Assembly (NCBI GenBank): GCA_900544475.1 | Contig: UQVU01000051.1 | Span: 1-11,102, forward strand | Direction: 5' to 3' | Source: an uncultured Butyricicoccus sp. | Lineage (GTDB): Bacteria > Bacillota > Clostridia > Oscillospirales > Butyricicoccaceae | DNA length: 11,102 bases | Part shown: positions 8,795 to 11,102 of the stretch, piece after piece | Numbering within the stretch: position 1 is the stretch's first letter | How the letters are laid out: the number at the start of each line of letters is the position of its first letter | Made by a program: the position numbers and the translations under genes | Notes under the pieces: generated by a model | Databases searched by the model: none | What the model was told of the DNA's origin: nothing | The model's input: only the letters and a program-made list of their open reading frames with translations

Positions 8795-8814
8795 AACGAA
8801 GGGAGGCGCGCATT

Positions 8815-8934
8815 ATGAACTGCACGCTGGAATATGTAAACGGACACATTGAGGTATACGATGCAGACGGCGCGTTTCTGTTTTCCGCCGACACCCGTCA
8901 GGAGGCGGTCGAAGAATTGCAGAATGTTGCTTAA
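8815..8934 (+). CDS. Unrecognised 39-residue protein
   Basis: A small ORF starting at ATG 8815 with GGGAGG eight bases upstream, a good initiation signal. The peptide is acidic, with no membrane segment or signal peptide. It reads as short beta strands (LEYVNGHIEVYDADG, then FLFSADT) followed by a helix (RQEAVEELQ). I do not assign a function or family. The last sense codon (Ala) ends with the first T of hairpin repeat copy 2, and the TAA stop is contributed by that repeat, so the C-terminus may have been shortened by the element. It lies 79 bp after rbsK on the same strand. It may be co-transcribed or have its own weak promoter. Confidence 0.6.
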   Translation: MNCTLEYVNGHIEVYDADGAFLFSADTRQEAVEELQNVA

Positions 8935-8993
8935 GGCAACACTGCACAATGAAAGCTGCGGCGCTTTGCGGAAATTATGCGGTATTGCCTTAA
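8931..8993. repeat. Palindromic element, copy 2 (63 bp, TTAA ends)
   Basis: The same arms as copy 1, TTAAGGCAA (8931-8939) and TTGCCTTAA (8985-8993), with the same C-A mismatch. They are followed by ACTGCA pairing with TGCGGT through one G-T wobble, then AA/TT. The stem is therefore longer and better paired than in copy 1. The interior holds three TGCGG repeats. Its 18 extra bases show that copy 1 is probably a deletion derivative. It overlaps the stop of the small ORF and precedes a terminator hairpin by about 10 bases. Confidence 0.85.
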
Positions 8994-9003
8994 AAATACG
9001 AAA

Positions 9004-9040
9004 ACGGCTCCCGATTTCAGCTTTCGGGAGCCGTATTTTT
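9004..9040. terminator. Bidirectional terminator between the small ORF and thiE
   Basis: ACGGCTCCCGA (9004-9014) pairs perfectly with TCGGGAGCCGT (9024-9034) around a 9-base loop. ATTTTT follows on the plus strand, and TTTTCGTATTTTT on the minus strand, so it can end transcription of both converging operons. Confidence 0.9.
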
Positions 9041-9050
9041 GTATCTGCGC

Positions 9051-9683
9051 TTATTTCCGGCGCATTTTCTCGAATTTATCCTTGATGTGTGCGGCGGCGG
9101 CAGCCGGGTCGGACGCCTTCATCACGGCGGAAACAACCGCGATACCGGCAATCGGGCTATCCGCGAGAACGTCCATGTTATCCGCGTTCAGGCCGCCGAT
9201 GGCAACGACCGGGATGGGTACCGCGCGGCAGACGTCGTTCAGCACGGAAACCGGCGTGACCTTGGTGGTAACGTGCGTGGTGGTCGGGAAAATCGCGCCT
9301 GTGCCGAGATAGTCCGCGCCGTCCTCATAAGCGGCCTTTGCGGCCTCGACAGTCTTCGCCGTTGCGCCGACGATTTTATCCGGGCCGAGCAGCTTGCGGC
9401 AGACCGCAACCGGCAGGTCGCTCGCGCCGACATGGACGCCTGCGGCGTCGCAGGCAATCGCAACGTCCACGCGGTCATCAATGATGAGCGGCACATTGTA
9501 ACGGTCGGTCACTGCCTTGACCTTTCCCGCAAGCTCCAGATACGAGCGGCCGCCCGTGTCCTTCTCGCGCAGCTGAATGAGCGTTGCGCCGCCCTTGCAG
9601 GCCTCCTCGACCGCGTGAAGCAGGGTTTCGGTAGTGTGGTAAGTGCTGTCCGTGATGACATATAACGTAGGATCGAATTTCAT
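9051..9683 (-). CDS. thiE: Thiamine phosphate synthase
   Basis: ThiE couples HMP-PP (made by ThiD) with thiazole phosphate to give thiamine phosphate. The 210-residue TIM barrel has the family landmarks: QLREKDTGGR at 37-46; LIIDDRVDVA at 66-75 (Asp where many homologues have Asn); GVHVGASDLP at 82-91; GATAKT at 106-111 (Thr for the more usual Ser); DYLGTGAIFPTTTH at 124-137, the pyrophosphate/HMP-PP region; AIGGLN at 161-166; and GIAVVSAV at 180-187. The length is normal. The ATG at 9683 was chosen for its AAGGAG, which overlaps the TAA of the upstream hydrolase gene, so translation is probably coupled. The frame stays open far upstream to 10169, but that is a shadow of the hydrolase gene. 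No TPP riboswitch is visible; any promoter for the operon lies right of the window. Confidence 0.95.
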   Translation of the reverse strand: MKFDPTLYVITDSTYHTTETLLHAVEEACKGGATLIQLREKDTGGRSYLELAGKVKAVTDRYNVPLIIDDRVDVAIACDAAGVHVGASDLPVAVCRKLLGPDKIVGATAKTVEAAKAAYEDGADYLGTGAIFPTTTHVTTKVTPVSVLNDVCRAVPIPVVAIGGLNADNMDVLADSPIAGIAVVSAVMKASDPAAAAAHIKDKFEKMRRK

Positions 9684-9693
9684 GGTATTCTCC

Positions 9694-10410
9694 TTAAATC
9701 TCTGTGATGAGCAGCCCCTCGCCTGCGCCGAGCGAGGCAAGCTCCGCGCCCGTTGCGGCGTAAATCGCGCTGCTGCCGATGAACTGTTCCGGGATGTACT
9801 GGTCTGCGCCGATGACCGGTATGTTGTTCTCAATGGCGCGTGCGCAGAGCAGCGTCCGCCAGTGGAGCGCCTTGTTTTCGCCGCACGCCCAGCCCGCCGG
9901 GACATACAGCACCTCTGCGCCCGCCTGCTTCTGCGCCGCCGCAAGCTCGGGGAAGCGCAGCTCGAAGCAGGTGATGATGCCGAGCTTGCCTGCCGGGGTG
10001 TCGATGGGCGAAAACGGCTCGTCACCCGCCCGGCCCTCCTCGCTCTCGCGATAGCCGAAGGCGTCGTACAGACGGGTCTTGCGGTATGCACCGCGCAGCT
10101 CGCCGTTGTCGTCCAGAACCACCGTCGTGTTGTACGGCAGACCGTCCGTCTTTTCGTACATGCCGGCACAGATCCAGAGGCCCTGTCCCTGCGCCGCCTC
10201 CGAAAGCGCGGAAACGAACTCGCCGTCGAGCGGCTCCGCCGCCTGTGTGTTCTGTGCGGCGCGGTCGCTCTCCGCGCGGAACATCGCGTACTCGGGCAGG
10301 AACAGCATATCCGCTCCGCCCTCGGCGGCGCACCACGCCAGATGCTCGATGACGCACAGGTTCATTTTCTTATCGTCCGAAGCGCCGAACTGCGCGACCG
10401 CCGCCCTCAT
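9694..10410 (-). CDS. Nitrilase-superfamily carbon-nitrogen hydrolase
   Basis: A 238-residue cytoplasmic amidase-like hydrolase. The Glu-Lys-Cys catalytic triad is visible: Glu40 (LFLPEYAMF), Lys111 (YRKTRLYD) and Cys148 (ITCFELRFPE). The motif around Cys148 resembles the omega-amidase/Nit2 and deaminated-glutathione-amidase branches more than true nitrilases, but the substrate cannot be fixed. It is some 20-40 residues shorter than many homologues, ending at a short LLITEI strand, so the C-terminal arm used for dimer packing may be reduced. The ATG at 10410 was chosen because it overlaps the deacylase stop (ATGA); an extension to 10443 gives an Arg-rich tail of no family character. It is only 10 bp before thiE. 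A role in metabolite repair or pyrimidine/thiazole salvage is an inference from context. Confidence 0.9.
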   Translation of the reverse strand: MRAAVAQFGASDDKKMNLCVIEHLAWCAAEGGADMLFLPEYAMFRAESDRAAQNTQAAEPLDGEFVSALSEAAQGQGLWICAGMYEKTDGLPYNTTVVLDDNGELRGAYRKTRLYDAFGYRESEEGRAGDEPFSPIDTPAGKLGIITCFELRFPELAAAQKQAGAEVLYVPAGWACGENKALHWRTLLCARAIENNIPVIGADQYIPEQFIGSSAIYAATGAELASLGAGEGLLITEI

Positions 10411-10883
10411 TCGGCACGCCATCCTTTGCACACGTCTACCCACGCCTTGAAGCCGGAGAACTTCTCCAGCTCGGGAATGGTGACTTCGATGGCGGAGTTC
10501 GCCGAGCCGCAGGCCGGGAAAACGGTCTCGAAGCGGCGCAGCGACTCATCGAGATAAACAGTCACGTTTTCGTTGACGCCGAACGGGCAAACGCCGCCGA
10601 CCATATGGCCGATTTCCGGCTCGACCTCCTCAAAGGCGAGCATACGCGCCTTGCAGCCGAAGCGCGCCTTATATTTCGGGTTGTCGATTTTGGTATCGCC
10701 TGCCGCAACGATCAGGATAACGCCGTCATTCGTGCGGAAGGACAGCGTTTTCGCAATGCGGGCCGGCTCGCAGCCGACCGCCTCGGCGGCCAGCTCCACG
10801 GTCGCGGACGATACGTCGAACTCTATGATGCGGTTGTCCGCATCAAATTTTTTAAGCCTCTCACGGGCTTTTTCTAACGACAT
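10407..10883 (-). CDS. YbaK/EbsC-type aminoacyl-tRNA deacylase
   Basis: A 158-residue single-domain protein of the YbaK/ProX/INS editing family. It hydrolyses mischarged aminoacyl-tRNAs, typically Cys- or Ala-tRNA(Pro), after release from the synthetase. The conserved lysine is Lys45 in IAKTLSFR; GGVCPFG at 96-102 is the family's GGxxPxG loop; VYLDESLRRFETVFPACGS matches the following strand-helix. The exact specificity (YbaK-like Cys, ProXp-ala-like Ala, or other) is not decidable here. The start has AAGGAG 11 bases upstream and lies 6 bases after the stop of the preceding gene. The stop overlaps the hydrolase start. It probably belongs to the same transcript as the hydrolase and thiE. Confidence 0.92.
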   Translation of the reverse strand: MSLEKARERLKKFDADNRIIEFDVSSATVELAAEAVGCEPARIAKTLSFRTNDGVILIVAAGDTKIDNPKYKARFGCKARMLAFEEVEPEIGHMVGGVCPFGVNENVTVYLDESLRRFETVFPACGSANSAIEVTIPELEKFSGFKAWVDVCKGWRAE

Positions 10884-10889
10884 CGGATT

Positions 10890-11102
10890 TCATTCTCCTT
10901 TTTCTTCCGGGGGTATCGCATCGACCATGCTTTCGCACAGACGGCGCAGGTAGTTTGCGATTTCGCTGAGCGCGAGGCACAGACGCAGACGACCGTTCGG
11001 GTCGGATACGTCGCCCGTGACCTTCGAGCGCAGCAGCTCGGGGATATACTCGCGCATCCGCTCCTTTTCTTCGAGGAGCGAAGCGTAGCAGCTTTCGAAA
11101 TC
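10890..11102 (-). CDS. C-terminal 70 residues of an unidentified protein
   Basis: An open frame enters from the right edge and ends at TGA 10892-10890, six bases before the deacylase start. The visible part is highly charged and looks all-helical, with heptad-like segments (LLEEKERMREYIPELL; LCLALSEIANYLRRLCESM). A Gly/Asp/Pro break (VTGDVSDPNGR) separates the two helices, and the end is a Pro/Glu tail. I do not recognise the family. It is accepted as real because of the tight spacing, the matching codon style and the RBS of the next gene lying over its 3' end. Confidence 0.6.
   Translation of the reverse strand, partial: DFESCYASLLEEKERMREYIPELLRSKVTGDVSDPNGRLRLCLALSEIANYLRRLCESMVDAIPPEEKGE

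Noticed and set aside
9684..10169. 162-residue N-terminal extension of ThiE, suggesting a fusion protein
   Set aside because: The extra sequence is an Arg/Ser-rich out-of-frame reading of the nitrilase gene; ThiE has its own RBS and ATG at 9683.
10411..10443. 11-residue extension of the nitrilase start
   Set aside because: The MRAAVAQ start at 10410 matches the usual first strand of the family and forms an ATGA overlap with the deacylase stop.
10866..10893. Alternative ATG at 10893-10891 near the deacylase gene
   Set aside because: It is in a different frame from the deacylase and soon meets a stop. It is created by the GAATGA at the end of the upstream gene.

Overview
The window is a compact, GC-rich stretch of bacterial chromosome. 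Strong AGGAGG-type ribosome binding sites, overlapping ATGA gene junctions, a methionine synthase whose reactivation domain is a separate gene, and the general look of the proteins suggest a Clostridia-type Firmicute, perhaps in the Oscillospiraceae/Ruminococcaceae area. That placement is inference; there is no rRNA or marker gene to prove it. Every gene can be placed, no intergenic gap exceeds about 200 bases, and I see no tRNA, rRNA, CRISPR array, prophage or complete insertion sequence.

Left part (1-3703, minus strand): a one-carbon/methionine operon in the order metF, MetH-reactivation protein, metH. metH is cut by the left edge inside its cobalamin-binding domain. MetF makes 5-methyl-THF, MetH passes the methyl group to homocysteine through cobalamin, and the small protein supplies the SAM-binding reactivation function that E. 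coli MetH carries at its C-terminus. The transcript leader is short and carries two abutting small hairpins.

Centre-left (3837-5524, plus strand): divergent from metF, a radical SAM protein of the PflA-like (PflX/COG1313) type with a probable TTG start, translationally coupled to thiD (HMP/HMP-P kinase). A strong bidirectional terminator follows.

Centre (5571-8993): a WYL-domain transcriptional regulator (minus) faces away from a plus-strand group made of a XerC/D-like tyrosine recombinase, a ribokinase-family sugar kinase and a 39-residue unknown protein. Two copies of a short palindromic element with TTAA...TTAA ends (45 and 63 bp) flank the plus-strand group. One copy abuts the recombinase -10 box and the other supplies the stop codon of the small ORF.

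Right part (9051-11102, minus strand): after another bidirectional terminator comes an operon read leftward: an unidentified gene (C-terminal 70 residues only), a YbaK-type aminoacyl-tRNA deacylase, a nitrilase-superfamily hydrolase and thiE. thiD and thiE, which act in consecutive steps of thiamine phosphate synthesis, therefore converge on the central recombinase/regulator group from opposite sides.

Most of the window is recognisable metabolism. The parts that are not explained by known genes are the paired hairpin element, the WYL/recombinase/ribokinase/small-ORF group, the tandem hairpins in the metF leader, and the nitrilase-thiE pairing. I did not find a clearly new multi-gene system.
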